A program made the position numbers and the translations under genes. Below, one piece after another: positions 13,079 through 19,689 of a stretch of 19,689 bases of DNA (position 1 is its first letter; each line of letters starts with the position of its first letter). Source of the stretch: an uncultured Ruminococcus sp. Lineage in GTDB: Bacteria > Bacillota > Clostridia > Oscillospirales > Ruminococcaceae. The notes under the pieces are model-generated. The model saw nothing but the letters and a program-made list of their open reading frames with translations, had not been told where the DNA came from and did no database searches. The DNA is taken from contig CALANW010000090.1 in assembly GCA_937926145.1 (NCBI GenBank), forward strand, positions 1 through 19,689, read 5' to 3'.

Positions 13079-14269
13079 TTACAATAGATTTATAAAGAAC
13101 GTTACGCAAAGGCTGTTGAGGAAATCCGCGAACATTGAGCCTATTATCGGCACAAGGATATATGCTTTTACCGACGGCGCGAATTTCTCCGTGAGCACCT
13201 GCATATTCGCCATTGCGTTCGGCGTTGCGCCCATGCCGAAGCCGCACGTTCCCGAGGCGAGAACTGCCGCATCGTAGTTTCTTCCCATAACATTATACAC
13301 GACGAAATATGTGAACAGCCCCATAAACACGACCTGTACGAGCAGGAGCACAACTAGCGGAAGTGCAAGCTCCGCAAGCTGCCAGAGCTTCAGCGTTATC
13401 ATCGCTATGCCAAGGAACATCGAAAGGCAGATACCGCCGATGTCGTTTATTTCGCCGATATGGATATCAAATTTTCCCGTAAATTCGCTTATATTTCGCA
13501 TCACTGCGGCAATTATCATTGCGCCGATATATATCGGGAACGTCATTCCCGTTTTGGACAAGAGCCACGAAACCACCGTTCCCAGTCCCATTGCTATAGC
13601 TATCTGATACGCCGCGGGAGCATACATACTTACCGAACGGTGCTTCTTCTCCTCTTCCTCGACGAGCGGAGTTTCGTCCTCAGCGACCGCGGTTTTGAGA
13701 AGATCGTGCTTTACTATGAGCCTGCGTCCGAGTGGGCCGCCCATAAGCGAACCTGCGACAAGTCCGAATGTTGCCGCTGCGGTGCAGAGCGTAGTAGCGC
13801 CGCTCACTCCGAGGTCTTCGAGGACAGGACCGAACGCACCCGATGTTCCGTGTCCGCCGACCATTGGTATCGAACCCGTGCAAAGTCCTATCAGCGGATC
13901 AAGTCCCATAAGCTTTGCAACGCCTATCGCGATGAAATTCTGTCCGAGGATAAGCGTTATGACACACACGAGGAAGATAACAAGGCTAAGTCCGCCGCTT
14001 TTAAGTATGCGAAGATTCGCCTGAAATCCCACCGATGTGAAAAAGATGACCATACATACCGTTTTCAGCGTTTCGTCAAAATCGAACTCGACAGCTCCCG
14101 TCATATACAATCCGAGCGAGAGCAGGGCAAACAACATTCCGCCGATAACCGGCGAGGGTATGCAGAAATGTTCGAGAAGCTTTATCTTCTGCTTCAAAAA
14201 TCCTCCGAGGAACAGAACGCCGACCGCAACGGCGAGCGTCTGATACATATCAAGATGCAATGTGTACAT
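13079..14269 (-). CDS. gltS: Sodium/glutamate symporter
   Basis: 396 residues, the usual GltS length; AAGGAGGG precedes the ATG and begins within the stop codon of the upstream TAXI gene, nine bases between genes. About ten or more hydrophobic segments in two inverted halves carry the re-entrant loop signatures: GGHGTSGAFGP (138-148) in the first half and GFGMGATPNAMANM (343-356) in the second, which form the substrate and Na+ site. A charged cytoplasmic loop (about 196-212, EEEEKK) links the halves. It imports glutamate with Na+ across the cytoplasmic membrane. Co-transcription with a TAXI-type binding lipoprotein is unusual, since GltS is normally independent of a binding protein. Confidence 0.95.
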   Translation of the reverse strand: MYTLHLDMYQTLAVAVGVLFLGGFLKQKIKLLEHFCIPSPVIGGMLFALLSLGLYMTGAVEFDFDETLKTVCMVIFFTSVGFQANLRILKSGGLSLVIFLVCVITLILGQNFIAIGVAKLMGLDPLIGLCTGSIPMVGGHGTSGAFGPVLEDLGVSGATTLCTAAATFGLVAGSLMGGPLGRRLIVKHDLLKTAVAEDETPLVEEEEKKHRSVSMYAPAAYQIAIAMGLGTVVSWLLSKTGMTFPIYIGAMIIAAVMRNISEFTGKFDIHIGEINDIGGICLSMFLGIAMITLKLWQLAELALPLVVLLLVQVVFMGLFTYFVVYNVMGRNYDAAVLASGTCGFGMGATPNAMANMQVLTEKFAPSVKAYILVPIIGSMFADFLNSLCVTFFINLL

Positions 14270-14278
14270 ACGCCCTCC

Positions 14279-15283
14279 TTAGTCCTGCGCAGCGTTCGGA
14301 CGGTCTATCTCCGCCTTGTCTGCATTCGTGTTTACCGTAACGCCCTGCTCTTCATAAAATCCTGCCGCGCCGCTGTGGAAAGGTATCGAAATGCCGCTGA
14401 CAGCAAAGTCAGCATCGAATTCCGATGCGCTCGTTGCATAATGAAGTTCCGAGCTGTGGTCGAAAAGTATTCTCACAAGCTGTTCGGCTGTGTCGTCCGA
14501 GATTCTGCCCGAAGCCACAAGGACAGCCTTTACGCCGACCGTTCGCACTTCCTCTGTCTGACCTGCGTAGGTGTTCGCAGGGATAGTGCAGACGGTGTAG
14601 TCCGAATCGCCGTCCGTCATTCTGGCGATGATCTTTTCATCGAGGGAAACAATGCGTATCGCTGTTTCCTTTGCAAGCTCCGTCACAGCCGTGGTCGGCA
14701 GACCTGCCGTGACGAAGAAAGCGTCTATCGTTCCGTTCTCGAGAGCCGCCGCAGAGTCGGAGAACGAGAGGTTCTCTTTCTTGACCGAACCGTTCACAAG
14801 TCCACCCAGCTGCATTATAAGCTCGGCATCTTTCAGTGTTCCCGATTCTTCCTCGCCAACGGAAACAGTCTTTCCGTAAAGGTCGGAAACGGTGTAAATA
14901 TCGGAATCCGCTCTTACGATGAGCTGACATTCTTCCGTGTACAACGCCGCAAGCGCGCGAATGCTTCTGCAAGGCATCTCGGCAAAGCTGTTCTCACCGT
15001 TGTAAGCCTCCGTGAGCATATCGCTCTGCACAACGGCAATATCGAGAAAGCCCTGCTGAATGAGCCGCAGATTAGCCGCCGAGCCTGCCGTAGCCTTTAC
15101 CTCGACCGACAGCTTTTCATTTTCCGCGCCGATAAGCTGCGCATAAGCACTGCCGTAAGCGTAATAGTTTCCGCCGATGCCGCCCGTTCCGAATGCGAGC
15201 TTGTCCGCACTTCGGCAGGAACACATCAGCAAAGCGCAGACCGCCGAAAGCAGTATGCACATCAGCGTTTTTATTTTCTTCAT
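14279..15283 (-). CDS. TAXI-family solute-binding lipoprotein
   Basis: 334 residues from the ATG at 15283; a TTG one codon earlier is also possible. AAAGGAGAGG lies upstream. A signal peptide ending MCSC (Cys23) indicates a lipoprotein. The mature protein begins with FGTGGIGGNYYAYG (31-44), the hallmark of TAXI (TRAP-associated extracytoplasmic immunogenic) binding proteins, followed by KATAGSAANLRLIQQGFLDIAVVQSD (about 62-87) and DLYGKTVSVGEEESGT (second lobe). The family binds glutamate/glutamine-like or other organic acids and normally works with a fused TRAP permease. Here no TRAP permease is present; gltS follows after nine bases. I infer a ligand-capture role for, or alongside, GltS. 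Confidence 0.92.
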   Translation of the reverse strand: MKKIKTLMCILLSAVCALLMCSCRSADKLAFGTGGIGGNYYAYGSAYAQLIGAENEKLSVEVKATAGSAANLRLIQQGFLDIAVVQSDMLTEAYNGENSFAEMPCRSIRALAALYTEECQLIVRADSDIYTVSDLYGKTVSVGEEESGTLKDAELIMQLGGLVNGSVKKENLSFSDSAAALENGTIDAFFVTAGLPTTAVTELAKETAIRIVSLDEKIIARMTDGDSDYTVCTIPANTYAGQTEEVRTVGVKAVLVASGRISDDTAEQLVRILFDHSSELHYATSASEFDADFAVSGISIPFHSGAAGFYEEQGVTVNTNADKAEIDRPNAAQD

Positions 15284-15387
15284 CAAAACTTACCTCTCCT
15301 TTGTCAACGAATATCTTCGGCTGACTGCACAGTTCTTCCCGAAAAACAGAAAAACTGTTTTCTATACAGATCTCAGTATTTAGTTTT

Positions 15388-15416
15388 ATTATACCATATT
15401 TTCGCTGAAAAGTAAA
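15388..15416 (-). promoter_or_regulatory. Promoter of the TAXI-gltS-HepT-like operon
   Basis: On the minus strand TTTACT (15416-15411), a 17-base spacer and a perfect TATAAT (15393-15388). The leader is about 95 bases. The left target repeat of the inverted-repeat element ends only nine bases behind the -35. Confidence 0.7.
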
Positions 15417-15425
15417 GGAATTGCG

Positions 15426-15598
15426 CGTTTTCGGCCACGGTATTTCAACGAGTGAATTATCCTTCTTAAAATTATTAATAAAATATTGTAGGGGACGGGT
15501 TTTCCGTCCCGCAGTCACCAATACCGTTCAAAAAACGGGACGGGTGACCCGTCCCCTACGGTAAAATATAGCAATTTGAAATACCGTGCGTTTTCGGC
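15426..15598. mobile_element. 153-bp terminal-inverted-repeat element with a 10-bp target duplication
   Basis: The element spans 15436-15588. Ends CACGGTATTTCAA (15436-15448) and TTGAAATACCGTG (15576-15588) are perfect 13-bp inverted repeats. They are directly flanked by the direct repeat CGTTTTCGGC (15426-15435 and 15589-15598), as expected of a target duplication. Inside is a nested palindrome: GTAGGGGACGGGT (15488-15500) faces ACCCGTCCCCTAC (15547-15559), with CCGTCCCG/CGGGACGG within. GTAGGGGACGGGT-type palindromes are familiar from intergenic regions of clostridial genomes. No coding capacity, so it is non-autonomous. A 10-bp duplication would fit transposases of the IS4 group among others, but the family cannot be named from the ends. 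Confidence 0.8.
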
Positions 15599-15660
15599 TT
15601 AGCTTTTCCGTGAAATATCATCAATTTTGCAGTATTTTTGCCGATTTTTTCGTTTTTTTA

Positions 15661-15688
15661 TTGATTTTGTGTTATGTTATGGTATAAT
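15661..15688 (+). promoter_or_regulatory. Promoter of the soluble hybrid kinase gene
   Basis: TTGATT (15661-15666), a 16-base spacer and TATAAT (15683-15688). The start near 15695 leaves a leader of about 47 bases containing TTGGAGG ten bases before the ATG at 15742. Confidence 0.72.
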
Positions 15689-15741
15689 TATTGTATAGCC
15701 TTTTTTATAGAAAAATAAACGCCCTTGGAGGCAGTAAATAT

Positions 15742-18585
15742 ATGAGCAATTTAAGTGATAATGACATTCGTGAATATTTCCGCGCAGGCAGTATGGGGTT
15801 CTGGAAGTTTGAGCTTGAAAACGGCAAGCCGCCGAGGCTTTATGCCGACGCTGTCGCAAACTCGTTGTTCGGCACTTCCGAGGATATGCCGCCGGAAGAG
15901 CGCGCCGTTTTTCTGGTCACTCACGTCCACCCCGATGAGCAGGAACTTTTCAATGAATACTTCACGGGACTTCTTGAAAAGGAATCGGAGATAATCTACC
16001 GCTATATCCACCCCGTTTCGGGCGAAATGTACGTCCGCTGTACAGGCAGATGCATCTCACGCTCGGACAATATGACAACGATCGTCGGCTACCACAGCAG
16101 GATAACGGACATAATGCGCCTTGAACCCGACAAGCTTCTCGAAAACAAGCTCGAACGCACCAACCGCGACCTCCAGAAAGAACAGCTTCGCCAAAATGAT
16201 TATCACAAAGAGCTCATGGATATGGTAAGCTGCGGCATTTTATCCTACACTCTTCCCGAACACCGTATCCTTCACATGAATGCGGAAGCGCTCCGCATCT
16301 ATGGTATGAGCAGCATCGAAGAAGCTCAGTCCGACCTCGGCGATATTTTCAGAAGGATAACATATCTCGACCCGAAAGTCCCCGTAATGCTGCGTAAGCT
16401 TTGCCATGAAAAAGATTCGCTCGACTTCGAGTGCATCATCACGAACAGCAGGAACGAAAAAACGAACGTCCTCGCCAAGTCCGAGGTGTTTGTCACTCCG
16501 CAGGGCGAAACCTCCGTTGTGACGACCTTTATCGACATTTCCGAAAATGTTACATTGAAGAACGAAAAAAGTATTCTTGAAGCGCTCTGCACAGATTATA
16601 CTTCCGTATATTTCTGCGACCTTGCCGCCGATACGATGACAAACTTAAAATGTGACAGTGAGCATTGCATTTTTGAAAACCTCTCTGACCCGAAGGATCG
16701 TGTGCGCGACTTTACTTATCGTATGGCGCGCTTCTATGATAAATTCGTCGTAAAGGAATCCGCACCCGATTTCACGGAAAAGATGAACGCGAAATACATT
16801 ATGGATTTTCTTTCACATAATAAGCGTTTTATTTACCGCTATCGTTCAAAGCCCGACCTGCTCGGAAACGAACATTTCGAGATTCAGGCTGTACGGCTCA
16901 ACACCGAGGATGGCTTCAAGGTCGTTATCGGCTTCCGCTATATCGATGATATCCTCCACGAGCAGGAACGTCAGAAAGAACAGCTCGAAACAGCTCTCGC
17001 TCAGGCGCAGTTCAACAACGATATAATCGGCGCTATCAGCAAAATTTACTGGGGCATCTATCACCTTGACCTTGAAAAAGGAATGTATCGGGAGATCTCT
17101 TCCGAGATAGGTCTGCATAAATTCAAGGATAAGGAAAGAAGCATCGCCGAGGCTTTGGCAAATTCAAGCGAGGATATCGTTGCCCCCGAGTTCAGAGCGC
17201 CGCTCAAAGTCTTCAATGACCTTTCCACCCTCCCCGACCGCCTTAAAAAGCACGAAAGTGTTTCTATCGATATCTGCACGACCTCGGGTGCGTGGTATCT
17301 TCTCCGATATATCGCCAAGAACCGCGACAGCTCTGGCAAGGTCACGAGTGTTCTGTTCGTTGTCCTCGAAAACAACGAGGAAAAGAACAAGGAGCTTGAA
17401 TATCAGCGCCAGCTTCTTTTAACAGCCGAGGACGCAAAGCGCGCAAACATCGCCAAAACTGACTTCCTGCGCCGTATGAGCCACGATATCCGCACACCGA
17501 TAAACGGCATCATAGGTATGCTCTCTATCGCGGAGCATTACCCCAACGACCTTGAAAAGCAGAGCGAATGTCGGGCAAAGATAAAGCAGGTCTCGGGCTT
17601 TCTGCTCGAACTTATCAACAATATCCTCGATATGAACAAGCTCGAATCGGGCAAGCTTGTCCTTGAACACAAGCCGTTCGACCTTATGGATATTCTTGAC
17701 GAGGTCAATAACCTCACCGACATAAACGCGCAGGAGTATGGACTTACGCTTTATACCGACAACAGCGGTCTTGAACATACGCATCTTATCGGCAGTCCTC
17801 TCCACCTGCGGCAGATATTGCAGAACCTCGCAGGAAATGCGGTGAAATACAACCGCGCAGGCGGAAGCATATCCGCGACCTGCCGCGAGATTTCCTGCAA
17901 AGACGGTAAAGCCGGACTTCAATTCGTATGCGAAGATACGGGCATCGGTATGAGCGAGGAGTTCCAGAAACACGCCTTTGAAACCTTTACTCAGGAAACG
18001 AGCCGCTCGCGAAGCACATATACGGGAACAGGTCTTGGTCTTGCCATTACGAAACAGCTCACCGAGCTTATGGGCGGAAAGATAACTCTCGAAAGCAAGC
18101 TTGGCGTTGGCACGAAATTCACCGTTGACCTCGCCTTTGACATCGACGAGAACTATGTGAAAACTCCTGCCGCTGAAACAGATCGCTGCGAAAATTCGCT
18201 CAACGGCGTTCGTATACTCATCGCCGAGGATAACGATATAAATATGGAGATCGCACGGTTTATGCTCGAAAAGAACGGCGCTGTAATCACCGAAGCGTGG
18301 AACGGCCGTGAAGCTGCTGATATCTTCGCCGCCTCGAAGCCGAACTCATTCGATATTATCCTTATGGACGTTATGATGCCGATAATGGACGGCTTGACCG
18401 CCTCGCGCGAGATACGCTCTCTGGATCGTGAGGACGCGGTGAAAATACCGATCTTTGCAATGACCGCGAATGCCTTTCAGGAGGATATCCGCCAAAGCAG
18501 GGACGCAGGCATGAACGAGCATTTTTCCAAGCCGCTCAACGAGCGCGAACTGCTCAGTACGATATGCAGATATGTGAATAAATAA
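15742..18585 (+). CDS. Cytoplasmic multi-PAS hybrid histidine kinase
   Basis: 947 residues from the ATG at 15742 (GGAGG at 15727-15731); an upstream TTG at 15691 would lie at or before the transcription start and is rejected. No membrane helix. Four PAS-like regions about 10-128, 150-275, 280-405 and 425-545 (PAS-type phrases VTTFIDISENVTLKNE and VVIGFRYIDDI), then a helical linker, HisKA with His581 in SHDIRTPINGI, HATPase_c with N box about 694-703, EDTGIGMS (731-738) and GTGLGLAIT (762-770), and a receiver domain from about 822 with Asp830, phospho-Asp876 and Lys930. The transmitter and receiver are close to those of the membrane kinase at 1254 (both have DGLTA(T/S)REIRSLDRED), so the two are paralogues with different sensors. 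No cognate output regulator is adjacent. A terminator follows at once. Confidence 0.93.
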   Translation: MSNLSDNDIREYFRAGSMGFWKFELENGKPPRLYADAVANSLFGTSEDMPPEERAVFLVTHVHPDEQELFNEYFTGLLEKESEIIYRYIHPVSGEMYVRCTGRCISRSDNMTTIVGYHSRITDIMRLEPDKLLENKLERTNRDLQKEQLRQNDYHKELMDMVSCGILSYTLPEHRILHMNAEALRIYGMSSIEEAQSDLGDIFRRITYLDPKVPVMLRKLCHEKDSLDFECIITNSRNEKTNVLAKSEVFVTPQGETSVVTTFIDISENVTLKNEKSILEALCTDYTSVYFCDLAADTMTNLKCDSEHCIFENLSDPKDRVRDFTYRMARFYDKFVVKESAPDFTEKMNAKYIMDFLSHNKRFIYRYRSKPDLLGNEHFEIQAVRLNTEDGFKVVIGFRYIDDILHEQERQKEQLETALAQAQFNNDIIGAISKIYWGIYHLDLEKGMYREISSEIGLHKFKDKERSIAEALANSSEDIVAPEFRAPLKVFNDLSTLPDRLKKHESVSIDICTTSGAWYLLRYIAKNRDSSGKVTSVLFVVLENNEEKNKELEYQRQLLLTAEDAKRANIAKTDFLRRMSHDIRTPINGIIGMLSIAEHYPNDLEKQSECRAKIKQVSGFLLELINNILDMNKLESGKLVLEHKPFDLMDILDEVNNLTDINAQEYGLTLYTDNSGLEHTHLIGSPLHLRQILQNLAGNAVKYNRAGGSISATCREISCKDGKAGLQFVCEDTGIGMSEEFQKHAFETFTQETSRSRSTYTGTGLGLAITKQLTELMGGKITLESKLGVGTKFTVDLAFDIDENYVKTPAAETDRCENSLNGVRILIAEDNDINMEIARFMLEKNGAVITEAWNGREAADIFAASKPNSFDIILMDVMMPIMDGLTASREIRSLDREDAVKIPIFAMTANAFQEDIRQSRDAGMNEHFSKPLNERELLSTICRYVNK

Positions 18586-18587
18586 GC

Positions 18588-18617
18588 AAAGCAGAGTCAT
18601 TTTGGGCTCTGCTTTTT
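18588..18617 (+). terminator. Rho-independent terminator after the soluble kinase
   Basis: AAAGCAGAG (18588-18596) pairs with CTCTGCTTT (18607-18615) over a ten-base loop, with five T residues at the 3' end. It begins two bases after the stop codon. Confidence 0.88.
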
Positions 18618-18633
18618 CGCATAAAAAGACCTA

Positions 18634-18662
18634 TTGCTTTTTCCGAAAAAATATAGTATAAT
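18634..18662 (+). promoter_or_regulatory. Promoter of the Rrf2-type regulator gene
   Basis: TTGCTT (18634-18639), 17-base spacer, TATAAT (18657-18662). No copy of the GTTGTAA palindrome seen at the next promoter is present here, so there is no visible sign of autoregulation through that motif. Confidence 0.7.
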
Positions 18663-18694
18663 AACCTTGGAAAATAAACGAAAGGAGAAGCCTT

Positions 18695-19132
18695 ATGCAG
18701 ATATCGAGCAGATTTACGCTTGCAGTCCATATCCTCGCCTGCCTTGATAAGTTCGGCGGCGAATATAAGGTCACGAGCGATTTTCTCGCAGGAAGCACGA
18801 ACGTCAACCCCGTTATCGTGAGAAAAATTCTCGGTCAGCTCAAAAGCGCAGGTCTTGTCGAGATCGCAAGAGGTTCGGGCGGCGCATCGATAGCACGTCC
18901 GCTCGGGGAAATAACCTTTCTCGATATTTATAAAGCCGTTGAATGTGTTGACAACGAGGGACTTTTCCATTTTCACGAAAACCCGAATGAAAACTGTCCC
19001 GTTGGGCAGAATATCCACGCCGTTCTCGATGACAAGCTTGAACGTGTGCAGAGCGCAATGGAACGGGAGCTTGCTTCGATAACGCTTGAAGATGTAAAAA
19101 ACGACCTTTCAAATATTCTGAATAAAAACTGA
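18695..19132 (+). CDS. Rrf2-family transcriptional regulator (YwnA-like)
   Basis: 145 residues; AAAGGAG lies seven bases before the ATG. MQISSRFTLAVHILACLDKF is the typical Rrf2 N-terminal helix. The winged helix is at about 25-72: SDFLAGSTNVNPVIVRKILGQ holds the recognition helix, and ARGSGGASIARP (58-69) the wing. The three clustered Cys residues that hold an Fe-S cluster in IscR/NsrR are absent: only Cys16, Cys84 and Cys101 (in NENCPVGQNI) are present, as in YwnA-type Rrf2 proteins, which may sense redox change by thiols instead. It is monocistronic between two terminators. The next gene, a cupin, has two identical palindromes on its promoter that are a candidate target. Confidence 0.92.
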   Translation: MQISSRFTLAVHILACLDKFGGEYKVTSDFLAGSTNVNPVIVRKILGQLKSAGLVEIARGSGGASIARPLGEITFLDIYKAVECVDNEGLFHFHENPNENCPVGQNIHAVLDDKLERVQSAMERELASITLEDVKNDLSNILNKN

Positions 19133-19134
19133 TA

Positions 19135-19179
19135 TTTCGGACTGTTTTTAACCCAAAAACGCAGTCCGAAAATTTTTTT
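19135..19179 (+). terminator. Rho-independent terminator after the Rrf2 gene
   Basis: TTTCGGACTG (19135-19144) pairs with CAGTCCGAAA (19162-19171), extended inwards by TTTTT/AAAAA, and is followed by a run of seven T (19173-19179). It starts two bases after the stop. The GGACT/AGTCC words recall the MarR operator, but their spacing is different. Confidence 0.88.
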
Positions 19180-19189
19180 GAAAAATCTC

Positions 19190-19257
19190 GTTGTAACTAT
19201 TGACATTACAACAGACATCTGCTATAATATAGTTGTAACAAAGATAGTTACAACTAT
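19190..19257. promoter_or_regulatory. Two identical operators GTTGTAA-N9-TTACAAC on the cupin promoter
   Basis: Site 1 (19190-19212) covers the -35 box. Site 2 has its core at 19232-19254 and is extended to a perfect 11-bp repeat ATAGTTGTAAC / GTTACAACTAT (19229-19257), lying just after the -10. Both have the same half-sites and the same nine-base spacing. The centres (19201 and 19243) are 42 bp apart, four helical turns, so the two dimers would sit on the same face. The regulator is probably a repressor; the adjacent Rrf2 protein is the nearest candidate. Confidence 0.82.
19200..19228 (+). promoter_or_regulatory. Consensus promoter of the cupin gene
   Basis: Perfect TTGACA (19200-19205), 17-base spacer, perfect TATAAT (19223-19228). 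The -35 is embedded in operator site 1, and the start site abuts operator site 2. Confidence 0.9.
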
Positions 19258-19276
19258 ATTAACGGAGGAATCTATT

Positions 19277-19630
19277 ATGACCAATTACAACAAAACAACA
19301 GTTAAACCCGATGCAAGGACCGAGCTTCACGATATCCTTTCCCTCACGGGCGCAGAGGTCAGCATAAACAACCTCCCCGCAGGCGCAGGAGTTCCGTTCG
19401 TTCATTCGCATAAGAACAACGAGGAGATTTACGCCGTTGTTTCGGGCAGAGGAAAAGCCGTTATTGACGGTGAAACCGTGGAACTTTCTGCAGGCGACTG
19501 GCTTCGTATCTCCCCTGCCGCAAAAAGACAGTTCTCCGCAGCCGAAGATTCACCTATCACATTTTTCTGTATTCAGGTAAAGGAAAATTCACTCGGCGGC
19601 TACACTCAGAATGACGCTGTTGTTGAATGA
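19277..19630 (+). CDS. Small single-domain cupin protein
   Basis: 117 residues from the ATG at 19277, with GGAGG at 19264-19268; a longer in-frame start at 19178 would lie upstream of the promoter and is rejected. Cupin motif 1 is about 41-60: FVHSHKNNEEIYAVVSGRGK with His43, His45 and Glu49/50 as metal ligands. Motif 2 is LSAGDWLRISPAAKRQFSA (about 75-93), where the usual His appears replaced, leaving a partial metal site. Cytoplasmic. Its promoter carries two operators and it follows a redox-type Rrf2 regulator, so it is probably induced by a chemical stress. The biochemical activity is unknown. Confidence 0.88.
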   Translation: MTNYNKTTVKPDARTELHDILSLTGAEVSINNLPAGAGVPFVHSHKNNEEIYAVVSGRGKAVIDGETVELSAGDWLRISPAAKRQFSAAEDSPITFFCIQVKENSLGGYTQNDAVVE

Positions 19631-19639
19631 CCGCAATCA

Positions 19640-19685
19640 AAACCACCCGTTGAACGGGTGGTTTGCAAAAGCCCTTAAAGGGCTT
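19640..19685. repeat. Two tandem compact hairpins at the right edge (IS200/IS605-like end or terminator)
   Basis: Hairpin 1 is AAACCACCCGT-TGA-ACGGGTGGTTT (19640-19664, 11-bp perfect stem, three-base loop). Four bases later hairpin 2 is AAGCCCT-TAA-AGGGCTT (19669-19685). Short perfect hairpins with tiny loops like these mark the ends of IS200/IS605-family elements, and hairpins of this kind are known beside tnpA/tnpB in Firmicutes. The window ends four bases later, so no transposase can be seen. Hairpin 1 could instead act as terminator of the cupin gene, though the T-tract is only three bases. Confidence 0.55.
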
Positions 19686-19689
19686 GGTA

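Larger units (their letters stand above)
15284..15741. other. Divergent intergenic region
   Basis: This region of about 460 bases separates the minus-strand TAXI operon from the plus-strand hybrid kinase. It holds the minus promoter (15388-15416), a 153-bp terminal-inverted-repeat element (15436-15588) and the plus promoter (15661-15688). Near 15343-15361 an AAAACAG/CTGTTTT inverted repeat lies in the TAXI leader and could form a weak hairpin. Confidence 0.65.

Noticed and set aside
13460..15415. Very long plus-strand open frame (651 codons) opposite gltS and the TAXI gene
   Set aside because: It runs antisense to two well-recognised proteins, is rich in Arg, Ser, Cys and His as expected of a mirror frame, has no ribosome binding site and crosses the minus-strand promoter. 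It is a codon-bias shadow.
15488..15559. CRISPR-like or terminator reading of the GTAGGGG palindrome
   Set aside because: There is a single palindromic unit with no repeat-spacer pattern and no T-tract; the flanking 13-bp inverted and 10-bp direct repeats fit a miniature mobile element better.
15691..15741. Upstream TTG start for the soluble hybrid kinase
   Set aside because: The codon is at or before the predicted transcription start and has no ribosome binding site; the ATG at 15742 has GGAGG.
19178..19276. N-terminal extension of the cupin
   Set aside because: It would be encoded across the promoter and both operators; GGAGG supports 19277.

Overview
The window looks like chromosome of a Gram-positive anaerobe of class Clostridia, most probably a Ruminococcus-like member of the Oscillospiraceae. 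This is inferred from strong AGGAGG-type ribosome binding sites, textbook TTGACA/TATAAT promoters, lipoprotein signal peptides without a second membrane, medium-GC genes in AT-rich gaps, and gut-Clostridia protein types (hybrid kinases, flavodoxin clusters, ATC-hydrolase-like proteins). No rRNA, tRNA, CRISPR array or complete transposase gene is visible.

Layout. 1-448: very AT-rich edge with the start of a minus-strand gene, a strong promoter and a diverged hairpin element. 449-3851: two-gene operon of a family-3 solute-binding lipoprotein overlapping a membrane hybrid histidine kinase. 4044-7496: six-gene redox operon (Cys-rich small coiled-coil protein, lipoprotein flavodoxin, two flavoproteins with an Isf-like CX2CX2CX5C motif, a carboxymuconolactone-decarboxylase/cupin fusion, a short flavodoxin). 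Its terminator hairpin carries a MITE-like insertion. 7866-8456: membrane-anchored unknown. 8581-10143: alpha/beta hydrolase plus an ATC-hydrolase-like protein. 10491-12285: MarR regulator plus MATE efflux pump, with two operators on the promoter. 12429-15283 (minus strand): TAXI-type binding lipoprotein, GltS glutamate symporter, a 65-residue repeat-bearing small protein, and a HepT-like protein. 15742-18585: soluble hybrid histidine kinase with several PAS-like regions. 18695-19630: Rrf2 regulator, then a cupin whose promoter carries two identical operators. 19640-19685: two compact hairpins resembling an IS200/IS605 end or a terminator.

How the genes may work together. The window is rich in sensing and small-molecule or redox stress functions: two related hybrid kinases, three DNA-binding regulators or operator sets, flavodoxins and cupins of the type linked to quinone or electrophile handling, and a drug efflux pump. 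The most unusual features are (i) a TAXI binding protein paired with GltS instead of a TRAP permease, followed by a HepT-like protein without its MntA partner but translationally coupled to a small repeat protein; (ii) a TA-flanked miniature element family, one copy inside a terminator loop; (iii) a 153-bp element with 13-bp terminal inverted repeats and a 10-bp target duplication between divergent promoters; (iv) palindromic operators with clear spacing logic. All positions were read by hand; no homology search was run.
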